A stretch of DNA of 64,000 nucleotides from Kibdelosporangium banguiense (GTDB lineage Bacteria > Actinomycetota > Actinomycetes > Mycobacteriales > Pseudonocardiaceae), in the NCBI RefSeq assembly GCF_017876405.1, contig NZ_JAGINW010000001.1, positions 8,941,203 to 9,005,202 on the forward strand, read 5' to 3'. This document shows positions 16,740 to 25,686 of this stretch, piece by piece (position 1 is the stretch's first letter; each line of letters begins with the position of its first letter). The position numbers and the translations under genes are program-made. The notes under the pieces are model-generated. The model was not told the DNA's origin and did not search any database. It saw nothing but the letters and a program-made list of their open reading frames with translations.

Positions 16740-17386
16740 TCTCCGTCTGCATCGTTGACGACGAGCCGCTGGTCAGGTCCGGGATCCGGGGTGTGCTGGA
16801 GACAGCCGAGGACATCAAGGTGCTCGGCGAGGCGTCCAACGGAACCCAGGCGCTGCAACTGGTCGAGCACCATCGGCCTGACGTGCTGCTGATGGACATC
16901 CACATGCCTGGTGTGGACGGGCTCGCGGTGACCGAGGCGATCTGCAGGCGCATGCCCACGACGGCCGTCGCCATGCTGACCACGTTCGCGTTCGACAAAT
17001 ACGTTCATCGTGCACTCTCCGCCGGAGCGGTCGGTTTCCTGCTCAAGGACATGCCACCGCGGGCACTGATCGACGCCGTCCGGTCGGTGGCGGCCGGGGA
17101 CGCGTTCCTGTCGCCGCGGGTGACCCGCTCGGTGCTGGCGAAATTCACCAGCCACGACCCACTGCGGGCCGAGCAGGCACGCGCGCGATTGACTGCCCTG
17201 ACCGGCAAGGAAAACGACGTCCTGCGCTGGCTGGCGCAAGGTCTGTCCAACTCCGAGATCGCCCGCTGCGGCGACATGAGTGAAGGCTCGGTCAAAGCGC
17301 ACGTCAGCCGGATGTTCGTCAAACTGGACTGCACCAACCGTGTGCAGCTCGCCATGATCGCATACGACGCAGGCTACACAGCCTGA
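16736..17386 (+). CDS. NarL/LuxR-family response regulator
   Basis: A 216-residue protein. The receiver begins ISVCIVDDEPLVRSGI, with the acceptor Asp in VLLMDIHMPG and Lys in GFLLKDMP. The LuxR-type HTH is LTGKENDVLRWLAQGLSNSEIA, then SVKAHVSRMF. It is coupled to the kinase by a 4-base overlap. A weak hairpin (17395-17418) and 91 bases separate it from the putative hydrolase gene, so it may or may not be on the same transcript as pgsBC. Confidence 0.88.
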   Translation: MISVCIVDDEPLVRSGIRGVLETAEDIKVLGEASNGTQALQLVEHHRPDVLLMDIHMPGVDGLAVTEAICRRMPTTAVAMLTTFAFDKYVHRALSAGAVGFLLKDMPPRALIDAVRSVAAGDAFLSPRVTRSVLAKFTSHDPLRAEQARARLTALTGKENDVLRWLAQGLSNSEIARCGDMSEGSVKAHVSRMFVKLDCTNRVQLAMIAYDAGYTA

Positions 17387-17394
17387 AGGACCCG

Positions 17395-17418
17395 CAGATC
17401 CGCTCACAGTCGGATCTG
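17395..17418 (+). terminator. weak hairpin between regulator and PGA genes
   Basis: CAGATCCG and CGGATCTG are separated by 8 bases, starting 8 bases after the response-regulator stop. It has no T-run. It could be a weak terminator or attenuator that separates regulatory and biosynthetic genes. Confidence 0.4.
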
Positions 17419-17477
17419 GCCTGGAGGAAAGTTACATCCGGCGGCACGCGTCCCCGTGATCGTGGAACGTCGGATTC

Positions 17478-18392
17478 GTGACGCACTCCCGCACGACCAT
17501 AAAGGCCGCGACGGGCATCGTGGCCGCGCTCGTCGTCGTGGCACTCGTTCTGCTTCTGGTTCCCACCACCAAGAAGAGCGAGCTGCCCGACGACGGCCAG
17601 GCCGACCTGTCGGCAGACGTCCAGCGGTTCGCACTGGGCATGTCAACGGAATCCGGCTACACGCAACCGACTCCCGCCCAGCGTGCGGCCATCGGCGACG
17701 GCGTTCGCCGGGTGCTCGACGGCCGACCGCGCGAGGCCGAGGATGTCCTGGCGCCGGTCGGCTACACGATCCGCAGGCTGGCCGACACCGCCACCCAACG
17801 AGCCTTCTACGAGATATCCGACCGGGCCGCGGTCACCCGCGGATGGGGCCGGATCCTCGTGGACATCGACCCGAAAGTCCATTTAGGAATCGAGATTCCC
17901 CATCCCAAGGCCGACCTGGACTCCGAGTCGCTCGGTACCGGGCTGTTCCGCAAGGTTCCCGGCTCGGTCCTGGTAGTGGCCGGTGCCCATCGCCGGTCAG
18001 GCGAACAGGCCGACATGGCGCACACGACCGACAGCGTTTTCCAGACAGTGCACGAATTGCTGATACAGCGGAAGTTGCCGGTGGTGCAACTGCACGGCTA
18101 CCAGAACGAGTCGGCACCGGACAGTGACGTCGTCGTTTCCGCCGGCCCCGAACTACACAGTGCCTATGTGGACCGTATCGCCCAGCGACTCGAGTCGGCA
18201 GGCCTGTCGGTGTGCCGCCCATGGGTGACCGGGTGCCCCGGCCTTGAAGGGACCACCAACGTCCAGGCGCGGTTCGCCGTCGCCCGCGGTGGTGACTTCG
18301 TCCATGTCGAAGTGTCCCGGGACATCCGCGACACGCCCGAATCACGCGACCGAGTCGTCTCGGCGCTGGCCCGGCAGGCGGTCGGCCAGTGA
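17478..18392 (+). CDS. membrane-anchored putative poly-gamma-glutamate hydrolase-like protein
   Basis: A 304-residue protein starting at GTG 17478. It has one N-terminal membrane segment (about residues 11-30) and an extracytoplasmic remainder. From about residue 155 the motif order SVLVVAGAHRRSGEQAD, VVQLHGYQNE, VVVSAGPELH, GTTNVQARF and FVHVEVSRDIR resembles zinc-dependent poly-gamma-glutamate hydrolases (PghP type: H-x3-E, H-G, S-x-G, N-x-Q, E-x-S-x-x-R). The histidine/glutamate pattern suits a metallo-amidase. This similarity was judged by eye and is distant. Its place ahead of PgsB/PgsC supports a role in trimming or releasing the polymer. The next gene overlaps its stop by 4 bases. Confidence 0.55.
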   Translation: MTHSRTTIKAATGIVAALVVVALVLLLVPTTKKSELPDDGQADLSADVQRFALGMSTESGYTQPTPAQRAAIGDGVRRVLDGRPREAEDVLAPVGYTIRRLADTATQRAFYEISDRAAVTRGWGRILVDIDPKVHLGIEIPHPKADLDSESLGTGLFRKVPGSVLVVAGAHRRSGEQADMAHTTDSVFQTVHELLIQRKLPVVQLHGYQNESAPDSDVVVSAGPELHSAYVDRIAQRLESAGLSVCRPWVTGCPGLEGTTNVQARFAVARGGDFVHVEVSRDIRDTPESRDRVVSALARQAVGQ

Positions 18393-19369
18393 CTGGCACC
18401 CAGCGCGTTCCCGGCATCCGCGCGCCCTGGATCACCGGACTGGTCCTGTTCCTGCTGCTGGCCGTGGCCGCAGGGGTCTACATGGCGCGCCCACGGGACT
18501 TCTCGCCGGTCCCTCAGTCCGTGCTCGATGCCCGGCGAGAGACCACGGTCGCGGCTTCACAGGCTGTCGCCCGGTCACTCAACGGCGGGCTGAGCAGCCT
18601 GGCCGAGATCGCCACTGTCGTCGACGAGTCGATGCAACAGCGCAACAAAGCCCTGCTGATCCCGTTCCGCAAAAGGATCTGGAAGGCGCTGTACGTGGTC
18701 GACCGGAGTACCCGTGCGGTGGTCGCCCAAGTCGGCGAACCCGCACAGCCCGCGGTGCTCGGTGAGCCGATGCCCGCCGAGGCGGGTATGCGCCTGGCCC
18801 AGGTGGGCACGTCCAACCAGATCGTGCAGTATACACCGGTCGGTAAGCCGAGCGAGGCGAAATACCTGCTGGTCGGGCATCTCGACCCGAACCGGCTGAC
18901 CGATCTGCTGGCGGTGGCCGGTCCGCAGAGCGCCTGGCTGCTGGACAACAACGGATCGGTCATAGCGGGCCCGAACAACAGCGCGCCTCCGCAAGGAGTG
19001 ATCGCACCGGCCGCGGAGCCTGGCGAGAGTTCAGCCGGCAGCAGGGCACAACGCAACGCCGACCGGACCGAAGTGGTCGCGTGGACGTCCCTGCCCGGCA
19101 AGGCACCGGCGAACGCGCTCAACTGGACCGTGGTGTCCAACCAGGCCACCACCGACACCAACGCCCCGGCCGACGACTCACGACGACGAGCAATCACCTT
19201 GAGCATCGCGCTCGCGACGCTCACCGTGTTCGTCTTCCTCGGCCTCTATCTCTTGGTACTACGGCCGATCGGACGGCTCGGGCGGGGCGCGTCCCCGCGA
19301 CTCGGTGAAGCGGGCCGCATCGCCGAAGCACAAGCACATGTCCGGCGCACCCAGTCTGAGGAGAAATGA
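18389..19369 (+). CDS. membrane protein with extracellular Cache-like domain (1 of 2)
   Basis: A 326-residue protein with one N-terminal membrane segment (about residues 13-33) and one near the C-terminus (about residues 270-292). The extracytoplasmic part of some 230 residues looks like the Cache/PDC sensor fold (a long first helix with VAASQAVARSLNGGLSSLAE, then KALYVVDRSTRAVVAQVG and WLLDNNGSVIAGPN). After the second segment comes LRPIGRLGRGASPRLGEAGR, a HAMP-like start that stops without any kinase or cyclase domain. It overlaps both neighbours by 4 bases and is a tandem paralogue of the next gene. Confidence 0.6.
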   Translation: MTGTQRVPGIRAPWITGLVLFLLLAVAAGVYMARPRDFSPVPQSVLDARRETTVAASQAVARSLNGGLSSLAEIATVVDESMQQRNKALLIPFRKRIWKALYVVDRSTRAVVAQVGEPAQPAVLGEPMPAEAGMRLAQVGTSNQIVQYTPVGKPSEAKYLLVGHLDPNRLTDLLAVAGPQSAWLLDNNGSVIAGPNNSAPPQGVIAPAAEPGESSAGSRAQRNADRTEVVAWTSLPGKAPANALNWTVVSNQATTDTNAPADDSRRRAITLSIALATLTVFVFLGLYLLVLRPIGRLGRGASPRLGEAGRIAEAQAHVRRTQSEEK

Positions 19370-20457
19370 CCGTACGCGTTGGCCGCCATCACAAATCCGC
19401 CCCGGACACCGACGTCCCGCCATCCGGTGAGACGAGCCTCGGACGCTATTTCCCTGTCGCCGTCGCGATGTGGGCGCTCGGCGCAGTCGCCTTCCTCGTC
19501 CTGGCCGTCACGACAGCGACCGCGCCATCGTCCTGGCTGGTCGAGGACATCCCTGACAGTGTCGCCGCCGAACAACAGGCGCGAACGGCATTGGCCGCAC
19601 GTCAGCTCCAACGCTCGCTGGACAGCGGGGTGTCGGATCTCGCCAGTGTCGCCGCCGGTATCCGGGTGCTCAACGACGAAACGCCGAATCGGCTGCTGTC
19701 GCAACTGGTGTCCACCAGGAACCGGTACCGCGGCACCGCGTACCTCGCCCCCACCGGGGAGATCCGGGCAAAGGCCGGTGAGGACATCGACACCACGGTC
19801 ATCACGACCACGGACAAGCCCGCCCTGGCCGCCGCGGCAGCACAAGGCATCTCACCGCGGGTGTTCGTATCGGTACCTGTCACAGGTCCACGGGCCGGCC
19901 GGCTCGTCGCCGAGTTCAAACCCGAGGCGCTGATCCGGCCGCTTTCCCTGGCAGGACCGGGAAACACCCGGCTGCTCAACAAGGAGCGAAAAGTCATCGG
20001 GGCGACCACCGGGTTCACCGCGTTCGAACCACTGACCCGGCCGGATCTCGATCAGGCGGCCCAATCCGCTGCCACTCAAGGCGCGGGCTCGGCTGTACGA
20101 GACGTGGACGGCCAACGGCACGTGGTCAGTTGGGCGCCGGTGACCAGCAAGGAAGCCACGCGCCAGATCGGTCTGGCGGTGGTCACCGACCGGCCGGAGA
20201 CGGCGCTGACGCTTCCCCATTCGAGTGAGAAACGTGAACTGCTGTTGCTCGGCGTGCTCATCGCGGCGATCACGGTCGTCATCTTCGGCTGGCTGTACGC
20301 GGTGATCATCAGCCCGCTGTCCGCACTGGCGAAAGCCGCGGGACAGATCGCCCGCGGCCACACCGACGACGCGGTGATCGTCCGCCGCTACGACCACCTC
20401 GGCCTGATCGCACGCGACTTGGAACTGCTGCGCCGCGGCCTGCTCCGGAGGAGCTAA
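19366..20457 (+). CDS. membrane protein with Cache-like domain and HAMP stub (2 of 2)
   Basis: A 363-residue paralogue of the preceding protein with the same plan. It has a membrane segment at about 30-50, a helix with ALAARQLQRSLDSGVSDLAS, a strand pair RGTAYLAPTGEIRAKAG, a second element RLLNKERKVIGATTG, a membrane segment at about 290-312, then ISPLSALAKAAGQIARGHTDD, which is a good HAMP beginning. No output domain follows, so it may pass a signal to a partner by helix contacts, or serve as a structural part of the PgsBC complex in place of PgsA. The stop overlaps pgsB by one base. Confidence 0.6.
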   Translation: MTVRVGRHHKSAPDTDVPPSGETSLGRYFPVAVAMWALGAVAFLVLAVTTATAPSSWLVEDIPDSVAAEQQARTALAARQLQRSLDSGVSDLASVAAGIRVLNDETPNRLLSQLVSTRNRYRGTAYLAPTGEIRAKAGEDIDTTVITTTDKPALAAAAAQGISPRVFVSVPVTGPRAGRLVAEFKPEALIRPLSLAGPGNTRLLNKERKVIGATTGFTAFEPLTRPDLDQAAQSAATQGAGSAVRDVDGQRHVVSWAPVTSKEATRQIGLAVVTDRPETALTLPHSSEKRELLLLGVLIAAITVVIFGWLYAVIISPLSALAKAAGQIARGHTDDAVIVRRYDHLGLIARDLELLRRGLLRRS

Positions 20458-21638
20458 TGTCCTTCCTGTACACCGTTTTCAGCATCGCGCTGGGCACCTT
20501 GCTCATCGCGGGCGTCGTCGAACAACGCCGCCACCAACGAAATCTGGACAGCATCCCCAGTCGCGTCCTGGTCAACGGCATCCGTGGCAAGAGCTCAGTC
20601 ACCCGGCTGTGTGCCGGGGCGCTGCGCGGCGGCGGGCTGACCGTCGTCGCCAAGACCACCGGCACCGCGGCCCGCTTTATCCACCCCGACGCCACCGAAG
20701 AACCCGTCCACCGGAAGTTCGACATCGCCAACGTGGTCGAACAGATCGGCATCGTCCGGCGCGCGGCCGCGGCCCAGCCGGACGTGCTGGTGATGGAATG
20801 CATGGCTGTCATGCCCCCACTGCAGGAGGTCAACCAGACCAAGCTCATCCAGTCCACCATCGGCGTGCTCAGCAACGTCCGCGAGGACCATCTGCAGGAG
20901 ATGGGCCCGACTCTCCAGGACGTTGCCCGGTCCCTGTCGCGGTCCATGCCCGTGGGCGGCATCTGCGTCACCGCTGAGCGCGACCTGCTGCACATTCTCC
21001 AGCAGGAGGCCGACAAACGTTCCTGCCGGCTGATCGCGGTCGACCCGGACGACATCACCGATGAGGACATGTCCGGGTTCCGGCACCACAGCTTCAAGGA
21101 GAACGTCGCCATCTCCCTCGAAGTCGCCCGCTTACTGGGCATACCAAGGGATATGGCTCTCAAGGGCATGTGGCAGGCGCCACCGGATCCCGGCGTGCTC
21201 ACCGTCGAGTCCTACCGGTTCGGCAGCAAGTCGCTGCACTTCGCCAACGTCTTCGCGGCCAACGACCCCCGATCCACGGTGATGAACGTGCAGGAGCTCA
21301 TCGAACGCCAGCAGATCCAGTCACCGGTCTTCACACTCATCAACTGCCGCCCCGACCGGGTGGAACGCAACGGCCAGATGGGCGAGATCGTGCCCGAACT
21401 GCTCACCGACAAGCTCTTCGTAATCGGCCACCCTTCCAAATCGGCGCTGGTCAAGGTCCCGTCCGGCTGGGACGGCTCCGTGTTCGACCTCGGCGGCGCG
21501 AACTTCCCGGTCGAGGACGTCCTGCGCACCATCGTCGAGCAGATCGATCAGGAGGCATCCCTGGTGGCCATCGGCAACATCCACGGCCAGGGCGAAATCC
21601 TGCTGCGCCACCTGGAAAGAACAGGAGTCCCATGCTGA
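20457..21638 (+). CDS. pgsB: poly-gamma-glutamate synthase subunit PgsB/CapB
   Basis: A 393-residue protein, the same length as Bacillus PgsB. It has an N-terminal membrane helix (residues 3-20), then a Mur-ligase-like ATP-binding motif, NGIRGKSSVTR, with Lys45. Further family features are KTTGTAARFIHPD, VMECMAVMPPLQE, SNVREDHLQEMGPT and INCRPDRVERNGQM. PgsB activates and links glutamate through the gamma-carboxyl at the membrane together with PgsC. It is tightly packed between the Cache-type gene (1-base overlap) and pgsC (7-base overlap). No PgsA/CapA gene is present in the cluster. Confidence 0.92.
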   Translation: MSFLYTVFSIALGTLLIAGVVEQRRHQRNLDSIPSRVLVNGIRGKSSVTRLCAGALRGGGLTVVAKTTGTAARFIHPDATEEPVHRKFDIANVVEQIGIVRRAAAAQPDVLVMECMAVMPPLQEVNQTKLIQSTIGVLSNVREDHLQEMGPTLQDVARSLSRSMPVGGICVTAERDLLHILQQEADKRSCRLIAVDPDDITDEDMSGFRHHSFKENVAISLEVARLLGIPRDMALKGMWQAPPDPGVLTVESYRFGSKSLHFANVFAANDPRSTVMNVQELIERQQIQSPVFTLINCRPDRVERNGQMGEIVPELLTDKLFVIGHPSKSALVKVPSGWDGSVFDLGGANFPVEDVLRTIVEQIDQEASLVAIGNIHGQGEILLRHLERTGVPC

Positions 21639-22114
21639 CAGCCACAGTGACAGCCGAGGTGGCTGTGCTGGGAATCGCGATCGGCCTGGTGTTCTCGCTC
21701 GCGTGCTATCTGGTCTCCAACCTCTCCCCCGGTGGCATGATCACGCCAGGCTGGCTGGGACTGGCGCTCATCACCGACCCCCGCCGGCTCTGGATCATCG
21801 GCGGTGTCACCGTCGCGACCTATTTCGGCACCAGGCTGCTGCAACGGTTCGTCATCCTGTACGGCAAACGCCTCTTCGCAGCGGTGCTGCTGCTCGGCGT
21901 CTTCCTCCAGCTGACGATCTTCCTTTTCCTGCTGAACGACCGGCCGTTCCTGTTCTCCCACGGCACACTCGGCTTCATCGTGCCCGGCCTGATCGCCTAT
22001 CAGTGTGTCCGTCAGCCGATCAAGGCCACCCTGATATCGACGAGTGTGGTGACCTTGATGTCGTACGTCGTTCTGCTGTCCGGTGTTTTGCTCAACCTCC
22101 TGCCGCACGCCTGA
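21632..22114 (+). CDS. pgsC: poly-gamma-glutamate synthase subunit PgsC/CapC
   Basis: A 160-residue protein of four to five membrane helices, close to the 149 residues of Bacillus PgsC. The signature SNLSPGGMITPGWLGL near residue 30 is the family's conserved N-terminal region. PgsC is the membrane partner of PgsB in polymerisation and export. ATG 21632 lies inside the end of pgsB and is preceded by aggag at 21623-21627, so the two are translationally coupled. The cluster ends with a 13-bp hairpin at 22121-22150. Confidence 0.9.
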   Translation: MLTATVTAEVAVLGIAIGLVFSLACYLVSNLSPGGMITPGWLGLALITDPRRLWIIGGVTVATYFGTRLLQRFVILYGKRLFAAVLLLGVFLQLTIFLFLLNDRPFLFSHGTLGFIVPGLIAYQCVRQPIKATLISTSVVTLMSYVVLLSGVLLNLLPHA

Positions 22115-22120
22115 AATCCT

Positions 22121-22150
22121 GTCGCTGCCAGGCGCGTGCCTGGCAGCGAC
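22121..22150. terminator. bidirectional hairpin between pgsC and the S8 protease gene
   Basis: GTCGCTGCCAGGC and its perfect complement are separated by a 4-base loop, 6 bases after the pgsC stop and 8 bases from the stop of the convergent protease gene. It probably serves both transcripts. Confidence 0.8.
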
Positions 22151-22158
22151 AGAGGTTC

Positions 22159-25100
22159 TCAGGCCAGTTGGTAAGCCTGGATCACCGTCTGGCTGAAGGT
22201 GTTGCCGGCAGTGTCGGTGCCGGCCACCCGGAGTGAGACCCAGCCTGGCCCGGCAGGATGGGTGAGCTCCGCTTTGCCGCTGGCGCCCCAGATGGTCGAC
22301 GGCACACGTGTCCACGTCGTGCCGTTGTCGTAGGACGCCTCGACTGTGAGCTTGTCGATTCCCTGGCGCTTGGTTCCTTGCTGCTGCACGGTAAACGGCA
22401 CCTTGAACCGAGTGCCAGCCGTGGCGACACCGTTGCCGTCCGTCGGTGGTTGGAAGCGGACCACGGTGACCGGCAACGGTGTGGTCGCGTCGGTGTGCCC
22501 TGAGCGGAACGTCCAGCTCGCCTCGATCCGCTGTGACCTCGGCCCGTGCCACGAGGCGTCCCGAGTCGCCGTCACGTCGAGCCGATACGAGGCCTGCTTG
22601 TCCGGCACGGTCCAGAAGACCGGACCGGCGAAGTTTTCCTCGTCCTCCCAAGGCCGGTCGACGGTACCCACCGCGACGCCGTCCCGGTAGAGGGTGGCCT
22701 TGGCTCTGGTAAACGGCCGGTCGTTGTAGTTGTAGTGGTTCGGGTTCGAGTCACCCCACAGCGCGAACGCCGGTGTGATGCGATCTCCGGCCCGGGTGAG
22801 GAACTGCCCGTTCGCCGCAAGTGCCGGCCCGTCGACCGCGTAATTCCACATCTCCGTGGTGACGCGCCCGACCGGGTAGGTACGCGGCTGGCTGATCAGC
22901 CGCCCGAGTGAGTAGTAGGCGGTGCCGTCAGGGGTTCGGGAACGACTCATCATTCCTGCCCAGGACGCGCCCGGACTGTAGTACTCCACGCGGCGACTGG
23001 GAATCGGCACGTTTCGCACCACGGTCATGGCCGTCGAGCCGACCTGGCCCGGCGCGAACCCGGCGACGAGGTATGCCGCATTGTTGAGCGATCCCGCCCG
23101 TTTGCCGTACCAGGCATCCACTTTGGCCAGACTGTGCACAGGAACGTCGTAGGACAGCCGATCCGGCACGCCACCCCGGTTGTCCTCCAGCAATGAGTAG
23201 GTCGGGCCCGCGATCGGCGTGGTCACGTCGTCCTGTGGTGGCACCAGTGTGGTGCGGTAGTAGTACCGGAACGAGCTGTCCCTTTCCCAGAACGGGGTCG
23301 GAACCGCTGAGAACGCCGTCTTCGAGAAGTACGGGCGCCATGCGCCGAACTCCGCGGTCTCCCCGGCGCCAGTGTGCAGGCCTCCCATTTCAGCGAACGT
23401 CGGTGTCACTTTCTCCTCCGATGCGACCCCGACGGACACCGGCTTGCCCTTCCGGGCGTCGAATTCGAGCGTGGTGTGCCGGTCCAATGTGACGCGTGGC
23501 CGGCTTTCGAGGGTGTTCTCGGTGGGAACGCCGTTCGTGACAGTGGTCGTGATCGCGGTCAGGCCGTACCGGCCCTTGGGCAGCCGCAGCGTGGCCTTCG
23601 GGTTGATCGTGTCCACCCGTGCGAACGTGCTGGCACCCTTCCTGTCGATCGGGTCGGCCATGACAAAGGTCTGGTACGGCGCGCGTGGCGTGTTCCCGTT
23701 GCGGTCGATGGCTGTGAATGTGAAGTCATAGCTCTCGGTCTCGAAGCGCGTCCCAGCCGTGGTCTGCAGCCTGGTCAGGCCGTCCGCGCTCGCCGCCACC
23801 AGTCTCCAGCCGAAGTCGCCACCTGCCGTCGTGACACCAGCCGAAGGCGTCAGCGTCACGTCCACAGTAGACGTCCCATGTGGAGGGACAGCGATCTCGG
23901 TGACAGACAGGCGCAGCAACCCCGCGGGCACCGATGTGGTGGGCGTCGAGGTGATCCGCAGCGATACCGGCACGGTTCCGTCGTTGCGGTAGGTCACGGT
24001 CTTCGTCACCGGCGCCTTGTCCTTGTGCGGCCAGGCGAAGAATCCCATCGCCAGGCTGGCGGGTTCGGCTGTCACCGGCTGGCGGACTGCTCTGGCCAGG
24101 TCGGTCAGGCCGTTGCCCTGCATGAACACATCCTGCCCGGACTGCGGGCTGGCGGTGGACGTGAGCGCGGCCTTGAGTCGTTCGCCGTCCCAGCCAGGGT
24201 GTTGCTGGGCGACCAACGCCGCTGCCCCGGCGACCGACGGCGCTGCCATCGATGTGCCGGACAGCGCGGTGTAGTTGTCGTTGATCGGCCCCATCGGCCC
24301 TTCCGGGTCAACGTCGCCGATGGGAGTGCCCTTGGCTCGTGGCGCGATCACGTTGACGCCGGGCGCGGTGATCTCCGGTTTGACCGCGCCGTCACCGAGC
24401 CGGGGTCCGCGGCTGGAGAACGGGGCGATCACGCTGGCACTGTCGACAGCACCGACAGTCAATGCCGCATCGGCAGCGGCCGGCGCGGCGACCGTGGTGG
24501 CGCCTGGCCCCGAATTGCCCGCGGCAACCACGAAAAGCGTGTCCGATTGCCGGGACAACGCGTTCACGGCTTGGGACATCACGTCGGTGCCGTCGCTGGG
24601 AAAGCGGGAACCGAGACTCATGTTGACGATGTCCGCGCCTGCCGCGACCGCCCACTCCATGCCCGCGATGATCTGCGAGGCGGAGCCGCTGCCGCTGTCA
24701 TCCAGGACCTTGCCGATGAGTAGGTCCACATCCGGCGCCACACCGGCGTACCTGCCACCGGACGCGCTGCCGCTGCCCGCGATGATGCCCGCCACGTGCG
24801 TGCCGTGGCCGTTGTCGTCGTTCGCGTTCTTGGCCAGCCCGAAACTACGCTCGTCGATGACCAGGCCCTGCAGGTCGGGATGGTCGTAGTCCCAGCCGGT
24901 GTCCAGCACGGCCACCTTCACGCCGGTCCCGGTGTAACCGGCTTCGTGGGCAGCGGGCACGCCGATCTGCACGTTGCCCACGTCGTCCACGGCCTCATAG
25001 CGAGCATCCAGCCAGACTTTGCGAATTCCGGACTCGAGCGCGGCCGCTGGTTCCCGTGCGATGCCGGCCCAGAACTCGACGGCCCGGTCACGCCGTTGAC

Positions 25101-25566
25101 CGACTGCGGTGGCGTCGATGCTCGCCAGTGCGCGTTGGTCCGTGGCGCCGTCCGCCTGGGCAAGCGCTACCGGTCGGCGGTCGGCGGTGTGCGTGATGAT
25201 CAGCGGCAGGCTCGCGCTGTGCGCGTCGTCGAACCTGTCACGGATCAGGCCGGTGACGTTGAACAGCCGGGGATCGAGTGTGCCGTCGTGCAAGAGCCCG
25301 ACCACGTCGGACGGGATGATGGTGACGTCGCCACCATCCTGACTCTGTTTGTAGAAGGTGACGTCCGAACGGTTCTTGCCCGGTGTGACGGCCACAGCTC
25401 GCCGTCCCGCGCCGAACTCGGTGACGCTGACCTTGTCACCGGTGATCAGCGTGACCACGTTGCCGGCGGGTGGGTCGTCCGCCGGTTCAGCGTTGGCCGG
25501 TATGGCGGTACCGGCGATGAGTACTCCGGTCAGGGCAAGGACAAGTCTTCGGCGAATCGCGGTCAT
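22159..25566 (-). CDS. large secreted S8 (subtilisin-like) serine protease
   Basis: A 1135-residue precursor. It has a Sec signal peptide (MTAIRRRLVLALTGVL, cleavage near A-N-A at about 27), then a pro-region. The catalytic domain has Asp222 (VAVLDTGWDYDHPDL), His254 (GHGTHVAG), the oxyanion Asn in VVAAGNSG, and Ser439 (GTSMAAPS). About 600 further residues form beta-rich domains without catalytic motifs, as in other large actinomycete subtilases. The start is set at ATG 25566 with gaggga upstream. A two-HTH regulator starts divergently 121 bases away and may control it. Confidence 0.92.
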   Translation of the reverse strand: MTAIRRRLVLALTGVLIAGTAIPANAEPADDPPAGNVVTLITGDKVSVTEFGAGRRAVAVTPGKNRSDVTFYKQSQDGGDVTIIPSDVVGLLHDGTLDPRLFNVTGLIRDRFDDAHSASLPLIITHTADRRPVALAQADGATDQRALASIDATAVGQRRDRAVEFWAGIAREPAAALESGIRKVWLDARYEAVDDVGNVQIGVPAAHEAGYTGTGVKVAVLDTGWDYDHPDLQGLVIDERSFGLAKNANDDNGHGTHVAGIIAGSGSASGGRYAGVAPDVDLLIGKVLDDSGSGSASQIIAGMEWAVAAGADIVNMSLGSRFPSDGTDVMSQAVNALSRQSDTLFVVAAGNSGPGATTVAAPAAADAALTVGAVDSASVIAPFSSRGPRLGDGAVKPEITAPGVNVIAPRAKGTPIGDVDPEGPMGPINDNYTALSGTSMAAPSVAGAAALVAQQHPGWDGERLKAALTSTASPQSGQDVFMQGNGLTDLARAVRQPVTAEPASLAMGFFAWPHKDKAPVTKTVTYRNDGTVPVSLRITSTPTTSVPAGLLRLSVTEIAVPPHGTSTVDVTLTPSAGVTTAGGDFGWRLVAASADGLTRLQTTAGTRFETESYDFTFTAIDRNGNTPRAPYQTFVMADPIDRKGASTFARVDTINPKATLRLPKGRYGLTAITTTVTNGVPTENTLESRPRVTLDRHTTLEFDARKGKPVSVGVASEEKVTPTFAEMGGLHTGAGETAEFGAWRPYFSKTAFSAVPTPFWERDSSFRYYYRTTLVPPQDDVTTPIAGPTYSLLEDNRGGVPDRLSYDVPVHSLAKVDAWYGKRAGSLNNAAYLVAGFAPGQVGSTAMTVVRNVPIPSRRVEYYSPGASWAGMMSRSRTPDGTAYYSLGRLISQPRTYPVGRVTTEMWNYAVDGPALAANGQFLTRAGDRITPAFALWGDSNPNHYNYNDRPFTRAKATLYRDGVAVGTVDRPWEDEENFAGPVFWTVPDKQASYRLDVTATRDASWHGPRSQRIEASWTFRSGHTDATTPLPVTVVRFQPPTDGNGVATAGTRFKVPFTVQQQGTKRQGIDKLTVEASYDNGTTWTRVPSTIWGASGKAELTHPAGPGWVSLRVAGTDTAGNTFSQTVIQAYQLA

Positions 25567-25686
25567 CGTGCTCCCTCGCGGTGGGTTGCAGGCCCCTGTA
25601 ACCGTCCTAGGGCCGATGACCATGGCCACACAAGATTTCCCGTTGGCCCGTTGCTGTCAGTGGCACACAGCGGCCACGATCAAGCA

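Noticed and set aside
24796..25686. Long plus-strand extension of the TrmB/LuxR-type regulator frame (open from 24796)
   Set aside because: It is the antisense of the S8 protease coding sequence, which has signal peptide and catalytic motifs; high GC keeps the opposite frame open. Regulator homology begins at about 25687.
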